Origin: Planctomycetes bacterium ADurb.Bin069
GTDB taxonomy: Bacteria > Planctomycetota > UBA8108 > UBA8890 > UBA8898
DNA: 64,000 nucleotides
Assembly (NCBI GenBank): GCA_002070955.1
Contig: MWEK01000006.1
Coordinates: forward strand, 1-64,000
Reading direction: 5' to 3'
Shown here: piece after piece, positions 34,289 to 42,812 of the stretch
Layout: each line of letters starts with the position of its first letter
Numbering within the stretch: the first letter of the stretch is position 1
The notes under the pieces: generated by a model
What the model was told of the DNA's origin: nothing
Seen by the model: only the letters and a program-made list of their open reading frames with translations
Database searches by the model: none
Position numbers and translations under genes: made by a program

Positions 34289-36643
34289 TCAGCCGCGCCG
34301 CGCGGGAAAAACGAACACCACGGCGCTCGCGGCCGGAACCCGGAGGGTATCGGCGAGGGTCGCGGCGCGCGTGGCGACCGTCACCTGCGGCGGCTTGCCC
34401 GGCACGTTGCAGGCGTCGGGACTGGGCCCGGTGAGCACGTAGGCCGTGCCCTCGGAGACCGGCGTTGCGCCGGCGAGCTTCAGCGCCAGAGTGGCGGGCG
34501 AGAGCGTCGGATTGACCACCGAGAGCGTGAGCGCCGCGTACCCCTCGGTCCAGGCGGCGGCCACATCGAGCGGCGCCGGCGCGCCCTCGACGGCGACGGG
34601 CAGGACGCCGAAGCGCGCCCGATAGAGCGCCAGCACCAGGCCCGTGGTATCGAAGGCGGCGGCGGTTTTCGTCGTCTTGATGCAGCCGATGACGTTCACG
34701 GTCTGGGCGTAGTTCGCCATGAAGATGATATCCGTCGCCCGGCTGTACTCGTTAAGCCCCGCGGCAATGCCCAGCGCGTCCTTCAGAAAATACTGCGTGC
34801 CGAGTTCGCCGTAGGGGTGGGGCCCGTACCAGTAGTTCCACTCGTCCATGGCGACGCGGATATCCTTGCCCGCGAGGGCGGGAATCGAGGCGCGGTAGCG
34901 CCGGTGCGCCTCGGCGATCCTGCGAATGTTGTCGGGGATCTGGCGCGCGTGGGAGAGGAGCCCCTTCTGGGGGCCGCAGTAGAAGTGCTCGCTGATGAGG
35001 TCCATGGCGTCGGCGCAGTTGGCGAGCATCGTCTCGCTCCAGGCGCCGACGGCGCCGACCGCGACGAACTTGAGGGCGGGGTCGACGGCGTGCATCGCCT
35101 TGGCGAAGACGTTGTGCTTCGCGACGTACTGGGCGAGGGGCATGTGCCCGAGCTGCCAGTCGCCGTACATCTCGTTGCCGATGCCCCACCAGACAACCTT
35201 GTAAGGTTCGGCGCGGCCGTGCGACGCCCGCAGGCGTCCCATGGGCGTGTCGGCGGCGCCGTTGGCGTATTCGACCTCGGCGGCGGCGAGGGCGGCGTCT
35301 CCCAGCCCGCTGTTGACCACCACCAGAGGCTCGGTGCCGAGCTCGCGGCAGAAGACCATGAATTCGTCGATGCCGAAGTCGTTGTGCTCGATGCCGCGCC
35401 AGGCGGGGTTCTTGCGCGGCGGCCGGCGGTCGGGGTCCCCCAGGCCGTCCCTCCAGTCGTAGCCGCTCACGAAGTTGCCGCCCGGCCAGCGATAGATGGG
35501 CGCGTTCAGTTCCTTGAGGAGAGCGAGGGTGTCGGGGCGCATGCCGGAGACGTGGTCGGCCGGCATGAGCGAGACGGCGCCGATGCGCACGCTGCCGCCC
35601 GGGCGGGGGGCGGCGCTGATCTCCAGGCGCCCGTCGTCGGTGGTTGCGCCCGCCGTGACGCGGAAGGGCTTCTTCCCGTAGTCCGCCGAAAGCGACGTGA
35701 TCTCGACGCGTTGCCGGTGGTTCTCGCCGGAGCCCCAAACAAGGCTCACGGTGACGGGGCCGGTATCACCCGTTCCGGCCACGGCGATGCGGCCGGTGTA
35801 TTCCTTGCCGGCGATCAAGCCCAGGCCGTTCTGAGCAATTCCGGCGGGGACGCCGCCCGCGCTCGGGCGCAGCTCGACGGCATGGGCTCCGGCCAGCGGC
35901 GCCGCGGTGTGCATCGCCACCGCGGCGCCGTCGCCGAAGGGCTTCCACGGCGATTCCCGCCCGCCGGCGGCGTGGAAGAATTTGCGGTCCTCGAGCATCT
36001 CGGCCCAAATGCCGCCGTAGATGCAGCGGCCGAGGTGCTCGATGAACTGCCCGTAGATGTAGGGCGACAGGGGCTCGAAAACGCGGCCGGCATCGATGGC
36101 GACGGCGGGCTTCAGCTCCTTGGTGTCGAGAAGCTCCAGCGCCGCGTCGTCGTACCACGCGCGGCCGGTCGCCAGGCCCCAGCCGCCGAGCAGGCAGTTG
36201 ACCTGAAGCGCATCGTGATCGTCGGTCTCGAAGACGACCTCGACGCGGGTCCAGTCCTTCGTGCCGGTGACGGCCGGGGTTTTCACCCCTTGGATGTCGT
36301 GGATATTGAAGAGGGCGCCCAGGCCGCCCTTCAGGGCGACGTTGTCGGTCTTGATCCACCCCGAGAGCCGGTAAACCGAGAAGGGTTTAACCGGCACCGT
36401 GGCGGCCCACGCGACATCCGCCCCCTCGACCGACGTTAGGACCGCGCTGCGGTCGCCGGTCCTGCCCGTGGCGCCGTGCTCGAAGACCGCCCGCCCGTTC
36501 CAGGTCGCCGGCTTCCAGCCGGCCGGGCCGGCGCCGGCGGCGCTTTCGAAGGAGGGATTGGGCAGGCAATTGACGGCCTCGCCGCCCTGAAGAGCGACGC
36601 CGGCCGCGAGAACGAGGAGAGCGAGTGCATGGGGACTTCTCAT
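34289..36643 (-). CDS. exported GH51 alpha-L-arabinofuranosidase
   Basis: This is a 784-residue protein; the ATG at 36643 has a GGGA site. A signal peptide (1-23) precedes a CBM4/9-like jellyroll (about 25-165: LPNPSFESAAGAGPAGW, YRLSGWIKTDNVALKG). The family start FEPLSPYIYGQFIEHLGRCI and RWPGGNFVSGYDWRDGLGD follow. The acid/base Glu is in WWGIGNEMYGDWQLGH and the nucleophile Glu in VAMDEWNYWYGPHPYGE. The C-terminal beta-sandwich (YAALTLSVVNPTLSPATLAL) ends the protein. It releases L-arabinose from arabinan or arabinoxylan, probably outside the inner membrane. The two LamG-repeat genes flank it on the same strand. Confidence 0.9.
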   Translation of the reverse strand: MRSPHALALLVLAAGVALQGGEAVNCLPNPSFESAAGAGPAGWKPATWNGRAVFEHGATGRTGDRSAVLTSVEGADVAWAATVPVKPFSVYRLSGWIKTDNVALKGGLGALFNIHDIQGVKTPAVTGTKDWTRVEVVFETDDHDALQVNCLLGGWGLATGRAWYDDAALELLDTKELKPAVAIDAGRVFEPLSPYIYGQFIEHLGRCIYGGIWAEMLEDRKFFHAAGGRESPWKPFGDGAAVAMHTAAPLAGAHAVELRPSAGGVPAGIAQNGLGLIAGKEYTGRIAVAGTGDTGPVTVSLVWGSGENHRQRVEITSLSADYGKKPFRVTAGATTDDGRLEISAAPRPGGSVRIGAVSLMPADHVSGMRPDTLALLKELNAPIYRWPGGNFVSGYDWRDGLGDPDRRPPRKNPAWRGIEHNDFGIDEFMVFCRELGTEPLVVVNSGLGDAALAAAEVEYANGAADTPMGRLRASHGRAEPYKVVWWGIGNEMYGDWQLGHMPLAQYVAKHNVFAKAMHAVDPALKFVAVGAVGAWSETMLANCADAMDLISEHFYCGPQKGLLSHARQIPDNIRRIAEAHRRYRASIPALAGKDIRVAMDEWNYWYGPHPYGELGTQYFLKDALGIAAGLNEYSRATDIIFMANYAQTVNVIGCIKTTKTAAAFDTTGLVLALYRARFGVLPVAVEGAPAPLDVAAAWTEGYAALTLSVVNPTLSPATLALKLAGATPVSEGTAYVLTGPSPDACNVPGKPPQVTVATRAATLADTLRVPAASAVVFVFPARRG

Positions 36644-36709
36644 GGCGTTTCTCCCGAGTTGCGAAGGGGTTTTCTTCCGCCCGCGGTTTCCACCCTTTCA
36701 AGAGTGTGC

Positions 36710-36737
36710 GGGGCCCGGGTCGCGGGACCCGGGCCCC
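36710..36737 (-). terminator. perfect hairpin after the 36764 gene
   Basis: A 12-bp perfect stem (GGGGCCCGGGTC / GACCCGGGCCCC) with a 4-base loop lies just after the giant LamG stop. The T-run is on the plus-strand side (GGTTTTT), so it would stop plus-strand transcription better; on the minus strand it may protect the mRNA end. Confidence 0.5.
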
Positions 36738-36763
36738 CGCGGAGGTTTTTCGCCGTCAGAGTC

Positions 36764-39700
36764 TTACCGGCACTGCTTCGCGCACGGCGGCAATCCGCTC
36801 ACCTGCGCCGGGAAATACGGCTTGCCGTCGAAGCCGTCGATGCCCTCGGCCGCGTAGCCCTTGCAAGCGTTGGTGGCCGCCGTGACGGTGCTGTGATCGG
36901 GCGCCAGCATCGACTGCTGGGAAAAGAGATAGCCCAGGATTTTGATCGCGTCGGCGATGTCGAGCTTGTTGTCGTCGTTGGTGTCCGCGGCTTTCGCGCA
37001 CACGGGGGGCTTCCCGGCGGCGAAGAGGTATTGGAGGAGCGCCACCGCGTCGGCGATGTTCACTTTGTCGTCGTCGTTGACGTTGCCCATTAGGATGTAG
37101 ATGTCGCCGCCGGCCGTGACGGTGTCGGGCCCGGCCTCGAAGTTGCCGAGCACCTCGGGAATCGAGAGCGGGTAGTCGTAGATACGGAACTCGTTGTAGC
37201 TGCCGTTGAACATCGCGTCGGGAAACTGCGAGCGGCCGAGCCAGTTGTTGTTGTCGACCAGCATGTCAAGCTGGACGTGCGTGGCCGTGTCCTCAGCCGC
37301 CTTCTTGCCGTTGACGAAGAGCTGCGCCGTCGTGTCGTCGCCGTTCCAGACGACGGCCACGTGCGTTTCGGCGCCGATGGGCGGCACGGCCGTCTCGACC
37401 CAGCGCTCGGTCGTGTCGGTGCGGTAGCCGAAACGCATGGTGTTCCCCCCGCTCAACGGCGTCAGGAATGTGTACGTGGAGACTTCGGCGCCGCTTGACC
37501 AGTCCTCGCCCGTGTTGGACGTCCCGAAGTCGAAAATGCGCTGCCAGTACGAGGAGCTCGGGCCGTTCCACGTGAACCAGGCCTCGAACGTCGCGTTGCG
37601 GCCGAGCGTCGAGACGATGCCGTTCGGCAGGTCGATGTACGCCCCAGGCGGCTGTTTGCCCGGATCGCCGGGATCCGGGAAGACGCCGGCCGCGTTCGAA
37701 ATCTGGTGGCCCGTGTTGCCCAGCGCGGCCTGGCCGGCCGCCGTAAAGGCCACGGTTCCGTAGGGCGTCCCGTCGGCGCCGCCGATGGAATCGGAGGCGT
37801 CCGCCGCGAAGCTGTAGCGGTGGACAGGGCCCCTGGCGAGCGCCGTTCCGACGGCCTTTCTGACGATCCAGCTTGCCTGGGCGCTCCCGGCCGAGTTCAC
37901 CGCTTGCACGGTGACCGTGAAGGAGGCAGGAGCGGGCGCGGGGAGCGTGTAGGTGAATACGCCCTGCGCCGTGATCGTCGCGCCGGCGGGCAGGACGACC
38001 TCGTAGCGGGGCGCCGGAATGCCGAACGCGGCCACCTTCGCCGTATAGACGCTGTCGCCATCGTAGAAGAACCCGGACGTCGGCGCGCTCGTGAACACGG
38101 GCGCGGCGTCCGCGAGGTCGAACTCGCCGCGCTCGACGTTCCAGTTGTGGGCGATCTGCGCGGCGTGCAGCACCTCGTCGTGAATGCGCACTCTCGCGAT
38201 GGACAGCGTGCCGCCCAGAACGGTGTTCATGGCGCCGACGGCGTCCCACTGCGCGGCGAGCAAGATCGGCGTGTCGGCGTAGGTGTTGATCACGCCCGGT
38301 CCGAGGTGTTCGGTGTTCCAAAGTTCGCCGTCGGCGTAGACGCAGGTCTTCGCGCCGTCGTAGGTGTAGACGAGGTAGTGCCACACGCCGGCCTGCGGCG
38401 CCACGCCTTCGTCGGTCCAACCGATGTCCGGACCCGGATCGTGGCACCAGTGGCCGACGGCGCCGAAGTATTGGTTGTAGCCGTAGTTGAAGCTCATATT
38501 GGTGCCGCAGGGACCGCCGCGGTGGCTCCACGCCAGGATCGTTTCCTCTTCCGCGACGGCGGGATTGAACACCCAGGCCTCGATCGACCGGGTGGGATCG
38601 ATGCCGACGAGCCCCGCGGGCGCCGGGATCTTGCACTGGTACGCATCGCCCACGGGACCGGCCGCGTTAAACGTGACGGCCTCCACGCCCGCCACCTCCT
38701 CCTTGAAGGCGCCGCCGATCCTGATGAAGTTGGCGTCTTCGCCCAGCGAGCCCTCGTTGATCCACTCGTCATCGCCGGCGGTGTCGTCCCGCGCGTCGAG
38801 CTTGATGAAGACCTCGCCGGCCTCGGCCAGGACGCCCGCGGGCGGAAGCTGCCTGACCTCGACGGGCCAGGAGGCCTCGGCGAAACCCATGGGGTTGGCG
38901 ACTCTGACGCGAACGGTGAAGCTTGCCGGCGCGGGTGTCGGGATCGTGTAGGAATAGAGCCCGTCCGCGGTGATCGTCGCTCCGGGAGGCTCGATCACGG
39001 GAAACAGGAGCGGGGGCTGGCCCGAGACGATCAGCTTGTAGCGGTAGGGGATGGCGGGGTCTCCGGCATAGGCGATATCGCCGGCGGGGACGTTGCCGAG
39101 GCCCGGCACGCCGAAGTCGTCTTTTTCGGCGTTGTAATTGTGAGCCACCTCGGCCGCGGCGAGGACGCCGTCGTGAACGCGCACCCTGGCTAGCGAGAGC
39201 GAGCCGCGCATGCCCGTCGCGAGGGAGAAGCCGTCCGATTCGATCTGCGAGGCGAGCACGATCGGCGTGCCCGCGTGGGTGTTGATCGCGCCTGCCCCGA
39301 CCTTCTCGGAATTCCACAGGACCCCGTCGGCGTAAACGCGTGTCGTGGTCCCGTCGTAGGTGTAAACCAAGTGGTGCCACCTGCCGGCCGCCGGCGCGCC
39401 GCCGGCGTTGTTCCACCCGATGTCGGGCTCGCCCCAGTGGCCGACCGCCCCAAATAGAGCGTGCACGCCGTAGTTGAAGCTCATGTTCGAGCCTTGCGGG
39501 CCGCCGCGGTGGCCCCAGGCGACCAACGTCTCCTCGTTGTCGATCTGGGGGTTGTAGGCCCAAACCTCGATGGAGCGGGTCGGATTCAAGCCGACGAGGC
39601 CGTCAGGCGCGTTGACCAGGCACTGGTACGCATCGGTCTGCCCGAGCTTGTTGAAGCTAACGGCCGCCACGCCGGCGACGGTCTCCTTCACGGGGTTGCC

Positions 39701-40906
39701 GATCCTCAGGAAGTTGCCTTGCCCGCCCAGCGTGCCCTCGTTGATCCACTCGTCATCCCCGGCCGTGTCGTCGCGGGCATCGAGCTTCACGAAGAGTTCG
39801 CCGGCCACGGCCAGCGTTCCCGCCGGCGGCAGGGACTTGCGCGTGACGGTCCAGGAAGCTTCCGCCTGCCCGGACGGGTTGGACGCTCGGACGGACACGA
39901 CGAAGCTCGCGGGAGCGGGCACGGGCAAAGTGTACCTGACGGTGAAGAAGCCTCCGCCGGCCGCCTCGACGGTGGCGCCGGCGGGCGCCAGGACCGTCAG
40001 GATCGGCAGCGGTTCGCCGGTGACGCCCACCGGCGCCGTGTAGGTCGCGTCTCCGTCGAAAAACTGATCCTCCGTGGGAAAGGAGACGAAGTCGGGAGGC
40101 TCGCCCGTGAAGCCGAAGAAATTGCGCTCCGCGTTGAAGTTGTTGAGGATTTGGGCATCGGACAGGACGCCGTCGTGGACGCGCGCCCGCGCGATGGAAA
40201 GGGAGGCGGCGTAGGTCTCGAACCCCACGTTGCCGGCCCCGTCGATGATCTGCGCGCCCAGGACGATGGGCGTGTCAGGCCACGTGTAAATAGTGCCCGC
40301 GCCGAGGGCCTCGAAGTTCCAGAGCGCGCCGTCAGCGTAAACGCGCGTCGTCGTCCCGTCGTACGTGTACACGAGGTGGTGCCACTTCCCGAGTTCGGGG
40401 CAGCCGCCGCCCGGTTTCCACGGGAGGTCCGCGAAGTCCCCCCATTGGCCGACCGCGCCCCATACGGCGTGCACGCCGTAGTTGAAGCTCATGTTCGTTC
40501 CGGCTCCGCCGCCGCGGTGGCCCCAAGCGACCATGGTTTCTTCGTCGTTGGCCGCCGGGTTGTACGCCCAGACCTCGATGGACCGCGTCGGGTCGAGGCC
40601 GGTCAGCCCCGCGGGCGCGTTCACGAGACATTTGTAGGCGTCGCTCACACCGTTGAACGTCACGGCCCTGACAGGCGTGCCGGTGCCGACATCGAACTCC
40701 TCCACATACGGAACGCCGATGCGGAGGAAATGGCCGCCCTCGTTTCCGAGGGTCCCGTGGTTGATCCACTCGTCGTCTCCCGCCGTGTCATCCTCGGCGG
40801 TCAGATCGACGAGCAGCGTCTCGGCGACCTCGATGGCGCCGAAAGAGAAGCTCGCAAGGAACAGGGCAGCGCACCACAACCAGAAGAGTCGTTGGGAAGC
40901 TTTCAT
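36764..40906 (-). CDS. giant exported LamG-repeat protein (four LamG domains) with dockerin-type tail
   Basis: This is a 1380-residue protein. The ATG at 40906 follows AAAGGAGGT. A signal peptide (MKASQRLFWLWCAALFLASF) leads to three near-identical units starting near residues 33, 370 and 696, each with DDTAGDDEWIN(H/E)G(T/S)LG. A fourth LamG of a different type (YSFAADASDSIGGADG) starts near 1029. Linkers are about 90-residue beta-sandwiches. The dockerin-type doublet (GNVNDDDKVNIADAVALLQY, DTNDDNKLDIADAIKILGYL) starts near 1272, with a Cys-rich end. Units repeat about every 980-1000 bases. It probably binds glycans at the cell surface. Confidence 0.82.
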   Translation of the reverse strand: MKASQRLFWLWCAALFLASFSFGAIEVAETLLVDLTAEDDTAGDDEWINHGTLGNEGGHFLRIGVPYVEEFDVGTGTPVRAVTFNGVSDAYKCLVNAPAGLTGLDPTRSIEVWAYNPAANDEETMVAWGHRGGGAGTNMSFNYGVHAVWGAVGQWGDFADLPWKPGGGCPELGKWHHLVYTYDGTTTRVYADGALWNFEALGAGTIYTWPDTPIVLGAQIIDGAGNVGFETYAASLSIARARVHDGVLSDAQILNNFNAERNFFGFTGEPPDFVSFPTEDQFFDGDATYTAPVGVTGEPLPILTVLAPAGATVEAAGGGFFTVRYTLPVPAPASFVVSVRASNPSGQAEASWTVTRKSLPPAGTLAVAGELFVKLDARDDTAGDDEWINEGTLGGQGNFLRIGNPVKETVAGVAAVSFNKLGQTDAYQCLVNAPDGLVGLNPTRSIEVWAYNPQIDNEETLVAWGHRGGPQGSNMSFNYGVHALFGAVGHWGEPDIGWNNAGGAPAAGRWHHLVYTYDGTTTRVYADGVLWNSEKVGAGAINTHAGTPIVLASQIESDGFSLATGMRGSLSLARVRVHDGVLAAAEVAHNYNAEKDDFGVPGLGNVPAGDIAYAGDPAIPYRYKLIVSGQPPLLFPVIEPPGATITADGLYSYTIPTPAPASFTVRVRVANPMGFAEASWPVEVRQLPPAGVLAEAGEVFIKLDARDDTAGDDEWINEGSLGEDANFIRIGGAFKEEVAGVEAVTFNAAGPVGDAYQCKIPAPAGLVGIDPTRSIEAWVFNPAVAEEETILAWSHRGGPCGTNMSFNYGYNQYFGAVGHWCHDPGPDIGWTDEGVAPQAGVWHYLVYTYDGAKTCVYADGELWNTEHLGPGVINTYADTPILLAAQWDAVGAMNTVLGGTLSIARVRIHDEVLHAAQIAHNWNVERGEFDLADAAPVFTSAPTSGFFYDGDSVYTAKVAAFGIPAPRYEVVLPAGATITAQGVFTYTLPAPAPASFTVTVQAVNSAGSAQASWIVRKAVGTALARGPVHRYSFAADASDSIGGADGTPYGTVAFTAAGQAALGNTGHQISNAAGVFPDPGDPGKQPPGAYIDLPNGIVSTLGRNATFEAWFTWNGPSSSYWQRIFDFGTSNTGEDWSSGAEVSTYTFLTPLSGGNTMRFGYRTDTTERWVETAVPPIGAETHVAVVWNGDDTTAQLFVNGKKAAEDTATHVQLDMLVDNNNWLGRSQFPDAMFNGSYNEFRIYDYPLSIPEVLGNFEAGPDTVTAGGDIYILMGNVNDDDKVNIADAVALLQYLFAAGKPPVCAKAADTNDDNKLDIADAIKILGYLFSQQSMLAPDHSTVTAATNACKGYAAEGIDGFDGKPYFPAQVSGLPPCAKQCR
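37800..40820 (-). repeat. three tandem LamG coding units of about 980-1000 bases
   Basis: The unit starts (minus strand) near 40810, 39797 and 38818 share the DDTAGDDEWIN motif and much of the following 200 residues. The spacing shows in-frame duplication within one gene. Confidence 0.65.
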
Positions 40907-41000
40907 GCCGCAGACCTCCTTTATGCCGCGTCGAATCCAGGGGGAACCCGCCCCGACGCCCGGCAACACCTTAATGACCTTGAAACCAATCTACTGATCC

Positions 41001-41029
41001 ATTTTAGGGACGGCGGCGGGGGAACTCAA
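41001..41029 (-). promoter_or_regulatory. sigma70-like promoter for the giant LamG gene
   Basis: On the minus strand TTGAGT, a 17-base spacer and TAAAAT lie about 95 bases before the ATG at 40906. Confidence 0.55.
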
Positions 41030-41411
41030 GGAAGATGCGCAAAAATGATCACGGCCTTCGCAATCACGACGAAGGCAACCCACCTTCAGCGGGTTCGGCG
41101 CTCCCGGCGGCGCATGAGCGAAGTTGTCCCGGCCTCGCGCTGGAACGTCCGGACCGTGGGGCTCCGGATGCGGAAACCGGCAAGCTCCGCGACACGCTTC
41201 AGCGCATCGTCGGTCTGAACCGGGAGTCGGCGCGCCTGCCGGAGCGCCTTCGGCCGGGCTGCCGGAGGAGCGCCTCGGCCCGGGAGGCGCCCCCTTTCCG
41301 CCGCGGCCGGGCGCGCCGGCGGCGCGGCGGACTCCCGTCCATGATCGGCCCTCGGGGCGGGCGGTATCAGCGTCCGCCGGGCCGCAGGGTGATGACGGAT
41401 CCGCCCCGCGG

Positions 41412-41417
41412 TATAAT
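41412..41417 (+). promoter_or_regulatory. -10 box for the beta-helix gene
   Basis: A perfect TATAAT lies 36 bases before the ATG at 41454. The -35 region (TGATGA, 16-base spacing) is poor. Confidence 0.4.
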
Positions 41418-41453
41418 AGAGGAACGTCCGGGAGCGGAAGCGACGAGGTCATC

Positions 41454-42800
41454 ATGTTCAATCGGGTTCTGTGCGGCGCGGGCATTCTGTTGCTGCCGGC
41501 GGTGATGCTCCCCGCGGCGGTCTTGCACGTGCCCGGAGGGTATCCCACCATCCAGGTTGCCCTGGATGCCGCCCGCGAGGGCGACACGGTCCTCGTCGCT
41601 CCGGGGGAGTATGTGATCACCGCCCCCCTCAATTTCAACCGCCAGCACGATCCGTCGAATCCTGCCAGTCCCGCCGCCAGGGATCTTGTGCTCGCGTCGG
41701 AAGCAGGGCCCGCGGCGACGACGATCCGCCTGTCGGCGGCCGCGGGGCTCGCGACCCGAGCGAGCGTTGTCGAGTTCCTGCACGGCGAGACCGCGCGATC
41801 GGTGCTCGAAGGCTTCACGCTCACGGGCGGCAAGGGCGCGGACGACGGCGCCGGCGCCAGGCTGGGCGGCGGCATTTTCTGCGGGCGGTCTTCGCCGACG
41901 CTCAGATCGTGCATCATCCGCGCCAACCGCGCCACGGCGGGCGGCGGCTTGTACGCCGGCGGCGCGGCGGCGCCGGCGCTCATCAACTGCGTCGTTGCGG
42001 GCAACGCGGCCGTGCAGGGGGGCGGCGTCTTCGTGCGGTCAATGGCGGCCGCGCGCCTCGAGAACTGCACGCTCGCGGCGAACACGGGCGACGGCCTGTT
42101 CTGCGCCTTGGACTGCGTCGCCGGTCCGGGCCCCGGCGAGTTCACCTGCTACGGACCGTTCTCGGTGCTGACCAACTGCATCCTCTGGGGCAACCGCGGC
42201 GAGGCGATCGGCATGGACGGCGGCGTGGGGCCGAAAGCCTCCTACTGCTGCATCGGCGGCGATGAAGTCTGGCCCGGGAAGGGAAACATCGATGGCGACC
42301 CCTTGTTTGTCGCCCTCGGCGTCTGGGAGGATGAAGACACGCCGGATGATCTTCTCGATGACACGTGGAGCGCGGGCGATCTGCGCCTGCAGGCGGGTTC
42401 GCCCTGCATCGACGCGGGCATGGACGCCGGCAGAGCGACGGCGGACATCGAAGGATACGCGCGCCCGTGCGGCGCCCACGTCGACATGGGCGCCTACGAG
42501 TTCGGCGAATGCGCGGTCGCGGAGCAACGGTTCATGCGGGGCGACACGAACGCCGACGCCAAGGTCGACATCGCCGATGTGATCTATACCCTGAAGTTTC
42601 TCTTCGCCGGCGGCGCCCCGGCGGGCTGCCGCGATGCGGCCGATGCCAACGACGATGGACAGGTCGACATCGCCGATGCGGTCACCGTTCTGAACCGCCT
42701 CTTCGGAGGCGGCCCTCCGCTGCCTCCGCCCTTCGGGCTGTGCGGCCTGGATCTGACCATCGACGCGCTGGGTTGCGACGCGTATCCGCCCTGCCGGTAG
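41454..42800 (+). CDS. exported right-handed parallel beta-helix protein with dockerin-type tail
   Basis: This is a 448-residue protein starting with the ATG at 41454. Residues 1-21 form a signal peptide. The mature start VLHVPGGYPTIQVALDAARE and GDTVLVAPGEYVI is the typical entry of pectate-lyase-like beta helices. Coils continue through GGGIFCGRSSPTLRSCIIRA, NRATAGGGLYAGGAAAPALI and VVAGNAAVQGGGVFV to SPCIDAGMDAGRA and PCGAHVDMGAYEFG, a frequent end cap. The dockerin-type doublet (GDTNADAKVDIADVIYTLKF, DANDDGQVDIADAVTVLNRL) follows near 360. No catalytic residues are recognised; it may bind polysaccharide. It converges on the next gene with a 12-base gap. Confidence 0.8.
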   Translation: MFNRVLCGAGILLLPAVMLPAAVLHVPGGYPTIQVALDAAREGDTVLVAPGEYVITAPLNFNRQHDPSNPASPAARDLVLASEAGPAATTIRLSAAAGLATRASVVEFLHGETARSVLEGFTLTGGKGADDGAGARLGGGIFCGRSSPTLRSCIIRANRATAGGGLYAGGAAAPALINCVVAGNAAVQGGGVFVRSMAAARLENCTLAANTGDGLFCALDCVAGPGPGEFTCYGPFSVLTNCILWGNRGEAIGMDGGVGPKASYCCIGGDEVWPGKGNIDGDPLFVALGVWEDEDTPDDLLDDTWSAGDLRLQAGSPCIDAGMDAGRATADIEGYARPCGAHVDMGAYEFGECAVAEQRFMRGDTNADAKVDIADVIYTLKFLFAGGAPAGCRDAADANDDGQVDIADAVTVLNRLFGGGPPLPPPFGLCGLDLTIDALGCDAYPPCR

Positions 42801-42812
42801 GGGACGCCGCCG

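Larger units (their letters stand above)
40907..41453. other. 547-base divergent intergenic region
   Basis: It lies between the giant LamG gene (minus) and the beta-helix gene (plus). It holds a minus promoter at 41001-41029 and a plus -10-like box at 41412-41417. From about 41040 to 41390 no convincing gene, RNA or repeat was seen. Confidence 0.5.
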
